This document shows, piece by piece, positions 55,462 to 64,000 of a stretch of DNA of 64,000 nucleotides. The DNA comes from Cercis canadensis (lineage: Eukaryota; Streptophyta; Magnoliopsida; Fabales; Fabaceae). The notes under the pieces were generated by a model that saw only the letters and a program-made list of their open reading frames with translations, was not told the origin of the DNA and ran no database searches. The stretch covers positions 1,206,692 through 1,270,691 of the forward strand of contig QAOA01006130.1 of the NCBI GenBank assembly GCA_003255065.1, read 5' to 3'. Made by a program: the position numbers and the translations under genes. The first letter of the stretch is position 1, and every line of letters starts with the position of its first letter.

Positions 55462-56829
55462 CTATGGAAATGGAAGAACTGGAACATATGGTAGGGGGTT
55501 GTCTGGGAATAACTTAGATGTTTTCCCCACAGATGTCACAGGAGTTTCCACTGGCGTGTCTTCTTTTACCTCATGCTCAACTGGCTTACTAGGCTCATTC
55601 TTGGCAATTTCAGAGGGTTCATCCAAAGTCTTACCACTATGAAAAGTTATGGCCATGACATGCTATTTAGGATTTAACTCTATATCACTTGGCAATGATC
55701 CCTGTTGTCTGCTAGTGAGCATGGTGGATAGTTGACCCACTTGCATCTCTAGATTACGAATGGAGGCATCTGTTCGGGCCATGAATTGACTTGTATTCAT
55801 GGTCAACTGGGCTAAAGCATCCTCCAAAGAAACCTTTGCTTGCACAGGTGGTTGAGCAGTGTTTTGGTTATTTTTCCAAGAGAAGTTTGGATGATGTCTC
55901 CACCCCGGATTATAAGTGTTCGAATAGGGGTTATTCTGCATGTTTTGATTCCCCACATATTTTGCTTCCTCAGCCTGAGATGTAGAGAAAGGGTTGCCCA
56001 CCTAGTAATCTGTGCTAACATGTGGACTGCCATAATGATCACAATTCTCAAAAGAAGACTGAATGGCATTGACCTTCCGGAAGGTTAACTGCTTAGCAAG
56101 AGAATCTATTTTAGCAGATAAAGCTGTAAAAGTGTCAAATTCATGAACCCCAAGTACCTTTCGTGAAGTGGACCTCTCAGTAGGCCACTAATAGGCATTG
56201 GTAGCCATCTCCTCTAACAGGTCATTGGCATCCTCATATGTCTTCCTCATCAAAGATCCACCACCAGCAGCATCAACTAGTGTCTTAGTGGAATTCAGCA
56301 AGCCATTATAAAATGTTTGTAACTGTAGCCAATCAGGAAGTCCATGGTGGGGGCATCTTCAAAGCAACTCTTTGTACCTTTTCCAAGCCTCTTGAAGTGA
56401 CTCATTCTCCAATTGATACAATGTCGTAATGTCATTTCGGAGCTTAGCTGTCTTAGCTGGTGGGAAAATTTTGGCCAAGAATTTTTGGGCTAAAATATCC
56501 CATGTGGTGATGGTCCCCGTTGGCAATGACTGTAGCCAAGATTTAGCTTTATCCCGTAGTGAGAATGGGAAGAGTCAGAGGCGAATGGCATCATTGCTAA
56601 CCCCGTTGTGTTTGAAGGTATCGCATATCTCCACGAACCTAGAAATATAAGCATGAGGGTCTTCATTTGCTAAACCACTAAACGGGGCCGACTGGACCAT
56701 GTGGATTACCGTTGGTTTGATCTAAAAGGAATTTGTTTCAATAGCCGGTCGCATTATACCAGAAGTGGTGTCTATGACTGAAAGCGGGGCATAATCACGA
56801 AATGCCTTGGGAGGATTTTCTTCTGCCAT
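55462..56829 (-). pseudogene. gag of the nested element
   Basis: Start MAEENPPKAFRDYAP at 56829. The retrotransposon gag domain follows (RLFPFSLRDKAKSWL, then WDILAQKFLAKIFPPAKT), then NPYSNTYNPGWRHHPNFSW at about 55900-55960. Several in-frame stops interrupt it, so it cannot give a full Gag. The order gag-protease is normal. Confidence 0.8.
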
Positions 56830-57054
56830 TATGTCTATCAAAACTCTAGTAGACTCTCTTATTGCCTTTCTATTCCTTCGACAAGTCTTTTATCTCTCGG
56901 AATCAAAAGGAATTAGGGAGTTACTTCCAGATTTTCTCATACACAAAGAGAGCTCCTGCAAGTCTCAGAAAGTAAGCACTTAAGTAAATTTGTGAAAAGT
57001 AAATGACTAGACTAAAATTAAGATCACTGAGTATCAATATTGATGACAAATTAG

Positions 57055-57072
57055 TCCCCGACAACGGCGCCA
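57055..57072 (-). promoter_or_regulatory. primer-binding site, tRNA-Asp type
   Basis: TGGCGCCGTTGTCGGGGA on -, six bases inside the 5' LTR, differing at one base from the usual GTTGCCGGGG form. Confidence 0.88.
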
Positions 57073-57078
57073 AAAATT

Positions 57079-58301
57079 TGTTGTGAGAAATCTTAACGCA
57101 AGTGTACATTATCGTTTCCAAGTAATAAGATGAGATAGAGTTATCGTTCCCACGAGGACTAAAGTATCAATTACCAAAATTTGGTTAACCTTAATTTTAT
57201 CTAATCAATCAATATAGAAAGATTTTCAAGAAACAAATTAAAATAGAATGAAAACAAACTAAACCAGTAAAATGATAGAATTATGAAGAGAGAAATATCT
57301 AGGGCTTTTGATTTCACCATAGCTATTCTGATTTGCTATTCCTAATTCATTAACCAAGAACAATCTTCCTAATTGCTAGCCAAGAACCCTAACTTATTTA
57401 TTAGTCTTTCCCAATGTCAAACAAAAGTATTTCTAAGTTATGAACCCATGATATTCCTATGTGAATTGCGGACAACCTAGAAATTCACTTAATTCTATGG
57501 TTCTTTTTAAATAGCTACACAGACCATAGAGGTATATTCCTAGCCTACATGCAACCTATGTTCTTAATCTCTATGATCTTTAATTACAAATTACCTCACA
57601 ATCTCATTGTAATTATCTAATAAACTAATTGGTGATCAAACAATTAGAAGCATGAAGATTTGAGAAAAAGAAGACAATTTAATAAAGGAGTTCTTGAATT
57701 AAAGAAATAGAAAATAACAAATCATCCTAGCTAGGCTACATCATAGCCCTAGAAGGGAATTTAGTTCATAGCAAAAAGGAAGAACATGATAAAATTAAAT
57801 CTAGACATGGTTCAAAGGGAAGAAGGATAAAAACTCTGAAGAGAAGCCCCAATTTTGTTGTGTCCTTCTTCAATCCTTGTTTTTGCTCTTCTCCTTGCCT
57901 CCAAAAAGTCCAGAAAAGGATCTCCTAAAAATTCCTAAGAGTTCCCTTTTATACTCGCCTCTAAAAGCCCTAAAAAACTAAGGAAAAAGAAGCCACATAT
58001 GAAGATTTCGGGCACGGGCGCCGCGGTGCTACTGTTCACGGGGTGCAGCGCTATTGTTCAAGGGATGCGGCCCTGAGCTGCTGTCTAGGTCTTCTATTTT
58101 GATGCTCCAAGGGCCGCGACTCTGGGTTTTGGGCGCCACAGCGCTTGAATTCTGGCCCAGAAACTTCCTAATTCTTCATTCTAACCTATGAAACTTACAA
58201 TTTAACATAAAACATCCCATTAGATAACAATAAATCTCAATAAACAACCAAATAATTAAGTCAAAGAGATCTAAAGGGTGGGATATAAAACCCACTCAAC
58301 A
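57079..58301 (-). repeat. 5' LTR of the nested element (1223 bp)
   Basis: Pairs with 51573-52772; TG...CA ends and flanking CAAAG. Few differences between the two LTRs point to a fairly recent insertion. Confidence 0.9.
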
Positions 58302-58382
58302 CAAAGCTGCATGACAAACACATGAAGTAGCAGCTATGTACTCAACTTCACAAGTAGAAAGTGTGACGATCGGTTACTTTTT

Positions 58383-59221
58383 TTACATCCATGTGAAAGT
58401 TGTGTTTCCCATGAAGAATACAAACCCACTAGTACTATTTCTATCATCCATATCTCCGCCCCAATCACTATCGCTATATCCAACAAGTTTATAATCATTA
58501 GAATCTAAATAGAACAAGCCAAAATCAATTGTACCTTTGATATAGCAAAGGATTCTCTTAGCTTCTTTGAAATGGGTGGTAGTTGGATTCTCCATATATC
58601 GACTCATGAGTCCAACTGCATAAAGAATATCTGGTCTTGTGCATGTCAAATAGTGCAAGCTTCCAACTAAACTTTGAACATTGTTGAATCTATGCTTTCG
58701 CCATTATCATACTTAGATAATTTGACTCCACAACTGGTTGACGTGCTTACTGGCTTACAACCTTCCATCTTAAACTTCTTAAGTATCTCTCTTGCATAGC
58801 TTTCTTGGGAGATGAATATACCTTCTTCTGTTTGCTTAACTTCAAATCCGAGGTAATATGTCATGAAGCCCATGTCGGTCATTTCAAACTCCCTAGCCAT
58901 CACATTCTTGAATTCTTCAAATAAACTTGGATTATTGCAGGTGAATGTCAAATCATCCACGTACAAACACACTATTAGAATATCTCCATTTTTTATCTTG
59001 ACGTAGAGAGCATGCTCGTAAGGACATGTGGTGAAGCCATTATCTTGAAAATACTTGTCAATTTGACTATTCCATGCCCTTGGTGCTTGCTTCAATAAGT
59101 AAAGAGCCTTCTTTAACCTTAAAACTTTGTCTTCTTGGCCTTTGATCTCATAGCCTACCGGTTGTTGAATATAGACTTCTTCTTCAAGCACTCCATTTAG
59201 GAAGGTGGATTTTACATCCAT
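58383..59221 (-). pseudogene. copia reverse transcriptase and RNase H (N-terminal part)
   Basis: Reverse transcriptase 59221-58667 begins MDVKSTFLNGVLEEEVY and contains ALYLLKQAPRAWN and the catalytic YVDD (in CLYVDDLTF). RNase H 58658-58383 includes TRPDILYAVGLMSRYM and SDSDWGGDMDDRNSTSG. A stop or shift separates the two, and the rest of RNase H lies at 51290-51572. Confidence 0.9.
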
Positions 59222-59719
59222 CTAATGGATCTTCCATTTGTTCTGAGAAACTAAAGAAATAATTAGCCTTATAGTTTCTAAGCGAGCAACAAGACCAAAT
59301 ACCTCATCATAATCAATTCCAGCTTTTTTACTATAGCCTTTTGACACCAATTGCCTTGTGCCATTTTGGAAGAGTGGCTAGCTCCCAATGTTATTCTTCT
59401 GAATGACTTTGATTTCTTCATCCATCGCATCTCTCCATTTCTTTTTCTGTCCAGCTTCTTGAAAAGTCACTGGTTCACAATCAGCAAAGAAACAATAGAG
59501 TGTAAGATTATCAAGAACTTCAGTTTCTTCATAGAGATCTTGAAGTCTGCGTTCACGAGGAACTAGTCTTTCACTTGATAAAGGTGATAAGTCTCTAAGG
59601 GTAGCTGATGTTGGCGTTGCAAGTGGGGTGATCGACTCTTCTTATGGTTGCTCATTTGCTTGCTCCTCTTATTCAAGTGGAAGATCAAAAGTAAAGTTGT
59701 TGTTATGAGATCCAAAATC

Positions 59720-60551
59720 TCAATCTCCTTCTTCATCAAATTTTACATCTCGGCTAATCACAAGCTTTTTGTTATTCGGATTATACAACTTGTACCCCTT
59801 CGAACTTGAGTCATAGCCAATGAAGATGAAACTTTCACTCTTATCATCCAGCTTGGTTCTTCTCTCGTCTAGCACATGAACATGGGCTACGCTTCCAAAA
59901 ACTCTTAGGTGTGAAATGGTAGGCTTTCTTCCACTCCATGCTTCTTGTGCTGTTTTTCCCCGTACACTTCTGGTGGGTGATCGATTTAAAAGGTACACAG
60001 CACAAGCTACAGCTTCTGCCCAAAATTCTTTAGGTAATCTCTTACTCTTGATCATACTTCGTGTCATATCAAGGATAGTTCTGTTCTTTCTTTCTGCAAC
60101 ACTGTTCTATTGGGGGGATCTTGGAATGGTCAAAGGACGTCAGATTCCATTTGCTTCGTAAAATTCCTTAAACTCCTTTGGAAGTGAATTCTCCTCCTCA
60201 ATCAGATCTCATTGCCTTGATCTGACAACCACTTTCTTTCTCTACAGCTGCTTTGAACTTCTTGAAAACTCCAAACACTTCTGATTTCTGCTTCAAGAAG
60301 TACACCCATGTTTTTCTTGAAAAATCATCTATAAAGGTAAGGAAATAATTACTATTACCAAGAGAGCTTGGTTTGATTGGCCTGCACACATTAGTGTGGA
60401 TGAGCTCTAATGGCTTCTTGGCTCTTGATTCTAATTGTTTTGGAAAGCCTTTTCTGAATTGCTTCCCAAGTAAACATCCTTCGCAAAGCTGGTCCAGATG
60501 ATTGATGCAAAGGAGTCCTTTCACCATCTCTTTCTTAGATAGCAGCTCCAA
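59720..60551 (-). pseudogene. copia integrase
   Basis: GAG-pre-integrase end CEGCLLGKQFRKGFPK, then the core with FLTFIDDFSRKTWVYFLK and, further on, KRLPKEFWAEAVACAVYLLNRSPT and GYDSSSKGYKLYNP. The frame breaks between about 60198 and 60067. Order and spacing are those of copia elements. Confidence 0.88.
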
Positions 60552-60698
60552 ACTTCTGAAATTAAGATGCCCAAATCCAAGATGTCATAACCACGATGCA
60601 TCTTTATAGTAAGCTTTCAGACACTTTGCAACATCATTTTGGATATTGATCATAAACATTCTATTCTTCACCATTAGGACTTTAGCAATGAAATTATT

Positions 60699-61005
60699 CT
60701 AATCATCTCTTATTGAAAGATTATAATCCTTCATGTGAATATCATAACCTTTCTCTAAGAGTTGCCCGAAGTTCAATATGATACTCTTCATGTTGGGCAC
60801 ATAGTAAACATTGGAAATAAATTGATGTCTCCCATCTATCAAATGGATAAGAATGTTACCTCTTCCTTTTACTTGTATCTTAGAATCATCTCCAAATGAA
60901 ACATTCCCACTAACTGATTCATTTATCTCTACGAACATGTCTTTCCTTCCACACATGTGATTGTTTGCATCAGTGTCAAGATACCATAAGCTTGCTTGGC
61001 CACCA
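60699..61005 (-). pseudogene. copia protease region
   Basis: Reads [17 protein letters not shown] at about 60955-61000; the catalytic DTG has become DTD. The inverted truncated copy keeps DTG. Downstream [10 protein letters not shown] and EKGYDIHMKDYNLSIRDD match copia protease. Confidence 0.8.
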
Positions 61006-61034
61006 TCATTCTCCTTTTGTGCTAGAAGAAGAAT

Positions 61035-62006
61035 TCATTTTTCATCGGTCTTCTCCTCCACATAGTTGGTCATCTCCTCAACTTTGTGGTTAAGAGCTCT
61101 ACATTTTGATGCATAATGACCAAACTTTTGACAATTATAACATTGAACTTGAGATTTGGAATACCTTGAGTTCGAACTTCTTTTTCCACGACCTCTTGGT
61201 GAGCTATCTCCCTTTTCATAGTTGTTGTTATAATTGTTGTTGTTCCAACCTCGTCCACGACTACGACCTCTACCTTGTCCTTGGCCTTGACCCCTTCCTT
61301 GACCACGTTGATTTCTATCGTAGCCTTGGGTTTCTTCTTTCTCCTTGAGTTGCACCTTGAGGAGTTGCTCGGAAGTCTCTTGCTTCTTCTTTTGCTTTTC
61401 TTCATATGCTTGTAAAGATCCTTGGAGTTGCTTAATTATCATTTCCTCCAAATTCTTTGTTTCTTTAATCGTTGTAACAATGTGATCGAATTTGGGATGT
61501 AAATAATAGATTATCTTTTCCATTACTCTAGTATCTTCTATATCTTCACCATTTCTTTTTAGCTGGTTGAAAACGATCAACACTCTTGTGAAGTAATCAG
61601 AAATAGACTCGGATACTTTCATTTGAAGGGATTCGAATTCACCTCTTAACACTTAAAGGCAAACTCTCTTCACTTGTTCGGATCCTTTGTAAGAAGTTTG
61701 CAACTTCTCCCATGCTTCCTTAGCAGAGCTTGCACTTGAAATCTTCTCAAAGCCATCATCATCCAAGGCTTGATAGATGAGAAAGAGAGCTTTCTTTTCT
61801 CTCTTCCGTGTGTCTTTCAAGTTTTCCCTTTGAGTTAGGGTTAGAGTAGCCTCATTCTCCGGCTCAATATAACCCTTTTCTATGACCTCCCAAACATCAT
61901 GTGCACCTAAAAGAGCCTTCATTTTTACTCTCCAATTATCGTAGTTGTCATTTCTTAGTGTAGGAACTTGAAAGGAAGCCATACCATTGGCCATGTCTCG
62001 TTTCAA
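61035..62006 (-). pseudogene. copia gag
   Basis: Starts MKRDMANGMASFQVPTL (UBN2-type Gag). A TAA at 61653-61655 replaces the CAA present as Gln in the other copy. Downstream an Arg/Gly-rich stretch and an intact zinc knuckle CYNCQKFGHYASKC follow. Apart from the nonsense codon the frame is long and well kept. Confidence 0.88.
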
Positions 62007-62179
62007 CTTCTCTTTACAGCAGCTTCAACTATTTTTCTGGACAAAGATTGTTCGACGGTGAGTGGCGGCACGTCCGTATTCTAATGATTCTGGTGGCGTT
62101 GTGTTCCTTTTGTCGAGATCTTCGATTTGATATGCTATACTGATACCTTTCCTTTCAACAGATCGCTCTGATACCACTT

Positions 62180-62528
62180 TGTTGGAAGGAAACTTACTCA
62201 AAAACAACTAAACTCTCAAACTTTCTAATGCAACTCACTTAAGAAGGAGAAGAAGAAGCTTGTTATTGAAAATACTTTCAAATTTCTTGCTTGATAAAAA
62301 TAACTTACAAGCTTCCCTATTTATAGGGGAATACAATCAACATACACCACAAAACATAAATTACATAATAAAAGCTAATGACTTTGGGAGATGAGTCATC
62401 CATCTTGGAAAATTTGTCACTTGACTTAGAAATGAATCTTCTATCTTGGAAATGACTTATTTAACTTGGAGATGAAACATCATGTACTAACTAGAAAATT
62501 CTAGGAATTTCCCTGTAAATATCTTTCA
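62180..62528 (-). repeat. copia 5' LTR
   Basis: 349 bp; on + starts TGTTGGAAGG and ends ATCTTTCA, followed by CTTTATTTGGG. It contains a TATA-like CCCTATTTATAGG (near 62316-62328) suited to a promoter on -. Confidence 0.92.
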
Positions 62529-63341
62529 CTTTATTTGGGTCTTAGGCTTTTGATTATGGATTGGATCAAGTTTATAATTCAACATGAAGAACTGGATATG
62601 GTTGGTTATTGGTTTAGTGGTGACTTGTTTAGGGGTCTTTAAGGAAAGAGAAAGAAAGCACAAGCATTTGTGAACTATGATTTGGTTGTAACAAACTTGA
62701 ATTAGGATTTGGACTGGGCTGCCTAAGTCAAATGCAAAAAGCATTAAGGGATAAGATGTATATATTATCTTCAATGAGCATAAAAGGTTTCTGATTGGCT
62801 TTCAACTTGTTTTTTTAGAGTGCAGCTTCTACTGCTGGACAAGTTTGTCCTGGTGGACTCTAAATGTCATGGTCACATGCTACTACAGGATTATTGGGAT
62901 TGCTCAAGGGTATCTTTGAAATGGTGAAATTGCCAGTAAATCTTAAATTGTTTGAGAATGTGCTCAGAAGATTTTAGTGTGTACTATTGTGGCGTTAATA
63001 TATTTGTCTCACCAAGAATAAAATATTAATAGATGTCCGTGGAGTTTCACTTCTTTTTCTTTTGCTCTCATCATCATATGGGCAATATAGTCTGGCACAA
63101 CATATTCCATATTTCCGACATACGTTTTATTTACTGGTTACAAGGTTGCCATATTGTGGAGGTTAGAGCCAAATGTTGCACAGCTCGGAAAAGGTAAAAC
63201 TGATGGGAGCACTATTTTCTTGATCTAAAGCTCAGCATGACTACTGGTGTCTGAATCTGATAGCTGAGTTGACTAAAGAAACCCTTTTTGCTTACCTAAA
63301 AAATGATGTGAAAACTAATTTTCCTCTTTCTCATGTTCCAG

Positions 63342-63521
63342 GAGTTTGCAGAAGAAGAGCTTGAATGGATATCTAACAAAGATGCATTTCCTGCAGTTGA
63401 AACATATGTTGACATACTCGCAATTCAACCCAACATATCAAGGCACCAAAACACAGTCTCAATGACTGAATACAGCATGAGCAGTACCAACAGTAAAGGA
63501 AATTTAAGCCTTTTATTTTGA
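63342..63521 (+). pseudogene. GATA1-like zinc-finger factor, exon 2 (partial)
   Basis: After a good acceptor (CTCATGTTCCAG) the frame reads EFAEEELEWISNKDAFPAVETYVDIL, the conserved block upstream of the zinc finger in GATA1-type factors, then Ser/Thr-rich sequence and a stop at 63519-63521. Phase agrees with exon 1 at 50851. No GATA zinc finger is present before the stop or in the remaining 480 bp; a GTAAAG at 63494 could be a donor to an exon outside the window. Either the finger lies further right or the gene is truncated. Confidence 0.7.
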
Positions 63522-64000
63522 CCTTATATTAACCCCTTCTCCAACACCCTCTCTCAAAAGAAAAAAAAAAAGACTGCAGGATGGCTCCTTAGTAGTTTCA
63601 TAATGCTGATCTTGCATAATTTTCTGAACTAATGAATACTGTTTCTTGCTCTCAAGTATAGGTTGGCAGTTTTCAGTTTTAGGTCTTGCTTGCTTAGAAT
63701 AAAAAACATGGATGTGCTTGGATAAACTAATTGCTTTCTCTCTTCCTATATCTGTAAGGAGAAGGTGCATCCATACTAAGTTGATTCTTGGTAGAGATGT
63801 TATTGAAATTTGACAGACTGCAACTACATGAACATTGCACACTGATTGATTTTGTTTGTTGTTTGGAGATTTGGAGTTACATTGCTGACTTGTTCTTTCT
63901 AATTTCTATCTAGTTTTTGATCAAAACAGTGTAAATGAGGTGAAAAATGTCAGGTATTGCCATTTATAGCTTCGGTTTACTGGAGCTTAACTGAGAATCA
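63522..64000. other. right edge, nothing recognised
   Basis: No zinc-finger exon, repeat boundary or RNA gene seen. Confidence 0.4.

Larger units (their letters stand above)
51573..58301 (-). mobile_element. TR-GAG-type Ty3/gypsy element nested in copia (gag and protease only)
   Basis: 6.73 kb with LTRs 57079-58301 (5' on -) and 51573-52772 (3'), on - starting TGTTGAGTGGG and ending TCTCACAACA. CAAAG flanks both sides (51568-51572 and 58302-58306), an exact 5 bp target duplication. The primer site TGGCGCCGTTGTCGGGGA (57055-57072 on -) matches the tRNA-Asp type used by Tat/Athila lineages. It encodes gag and an aspartic protease; no reverse transcriptase, RNase H or integrase was found, and 52773-54617 is non-coding. 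It must have been mobilised by another element. Confidence 0.9.
50907..62528 (-). mobile_element. Ty1/copia LTR retrotransposon, split by a nested element
   Basis: LTRs at 62180-62528 (5' on the - strand) and 50907-51255 (3'), each 349 bp, TG...CA. Primer site at 62165-62176 (initiator-Met tRNA). Domains in copia order on -: gag, protease, integrase, reverse transcriptase, RNase H. RNase H is interrupted at 51572/58302 by the nested gypsy-type element. Without the insert the element is about 4.9 kb. A polypurine G-run with an n (51262-51280) precedes the 3' LTR. The flanks TAAAG (5' side) and CTTCA (3' side) do not match, so the ends no longer reflect one insertion event. Confidence 0.92.
60531..63240 (-). 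repeat. right arm of the 2.7 kb inverted duplication
   Basis: Reverse complement of 47425-50101. It contains the gag end of the copia element, its 5' LTR, and 712 bp of flank (62529-63240) beyond the LTR. GATA intron sequence begins right after. Confidence 0.92.

Noticed and set aside
47425..63240. Explaining the inverted arms as two independent copia insertions
   Set aside because: The arms include about 700 bp of identical flank outside the LTRs, which independent insertions would not share.

Overview
This window is nuclear DNA of a eudicot plant, AT-rich and probably from a woody species. The evidence is split genes with GT..AG introns, plant-only transcription factor families (TCP class I, FANTASTIC FOUR, R2R3-MYB, GATA), a plant AAA-ATPase, and a dense load of plant transposons. 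The species cannot be named from the sequence. Nine single ambiguous bases (n) occur, mostly in homopolymer runs, so the assembly has weak points.

Genes, left to right: the 3' part of an E2F-associated phosphoprotein (EAPP)-like gene on + (1577-4074); a short intronless FANTASTIC FOUR-domain gene on + (10899-11450); an intronless class I TCP factor on + (26850-27647); an intronless mitochondrial-type AAA-ATPase on - (32031-33587); a box C/D snoRNA cluster on - (about 41213-42101) that contains U18 and has its own telo-box/site II/TATA promoter (42292-42394); a three-exon R2R3-MYB of the MYB35/TDF1 type on + (45207-47013); and a GATA1-like gene broken into exon 1 (50696-50851) and exon 2 (63342-63521).

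Between the genes nearly everything is transposon-derived. At least nine terminal-inverted-repeat elements have 8-10 bp target duplications (exact or near exact), the mark of Mutator-like elements. One is a Pack-MULE carrying a piece of an organic cation/carnitine transporter gene (15139-16739). A second MULE-like element carries the 5' end of a receptor-like gene (about 39690-40707). One miniature family has four clear copies plus two diverged ones. There are tRNA-derived SINEs with 16 bp duplications, a 5'-truncated LINE, a CACTA end, a possible Helitron end, and a tandem array of a very small LTR element (71 bp LTRs, SMART/TRIM-like).

The right-hand 16 kb is a nested structure. A Ty1/copia element on - (50907-62528) is split by a gag-protease-only Ty3/gypsy element (TR-GAG type, 51573-58301, 5 bp duplication CAAAG). 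Around it lies a 2.7 kb inverted duplication (47425-50101 versus 60531-63240) that includes copia sequence and about 700 bp of flanking DNA. The structure separates the two GATA exons; exon 1 has also lost its GT splice donor.

The genes do not form an operon or pathway. The pairing of MYB35/TDF1 with an AAA-ATPase of this family recalls their proximity in Arabidopsis, so it may be conserved microsynteny.
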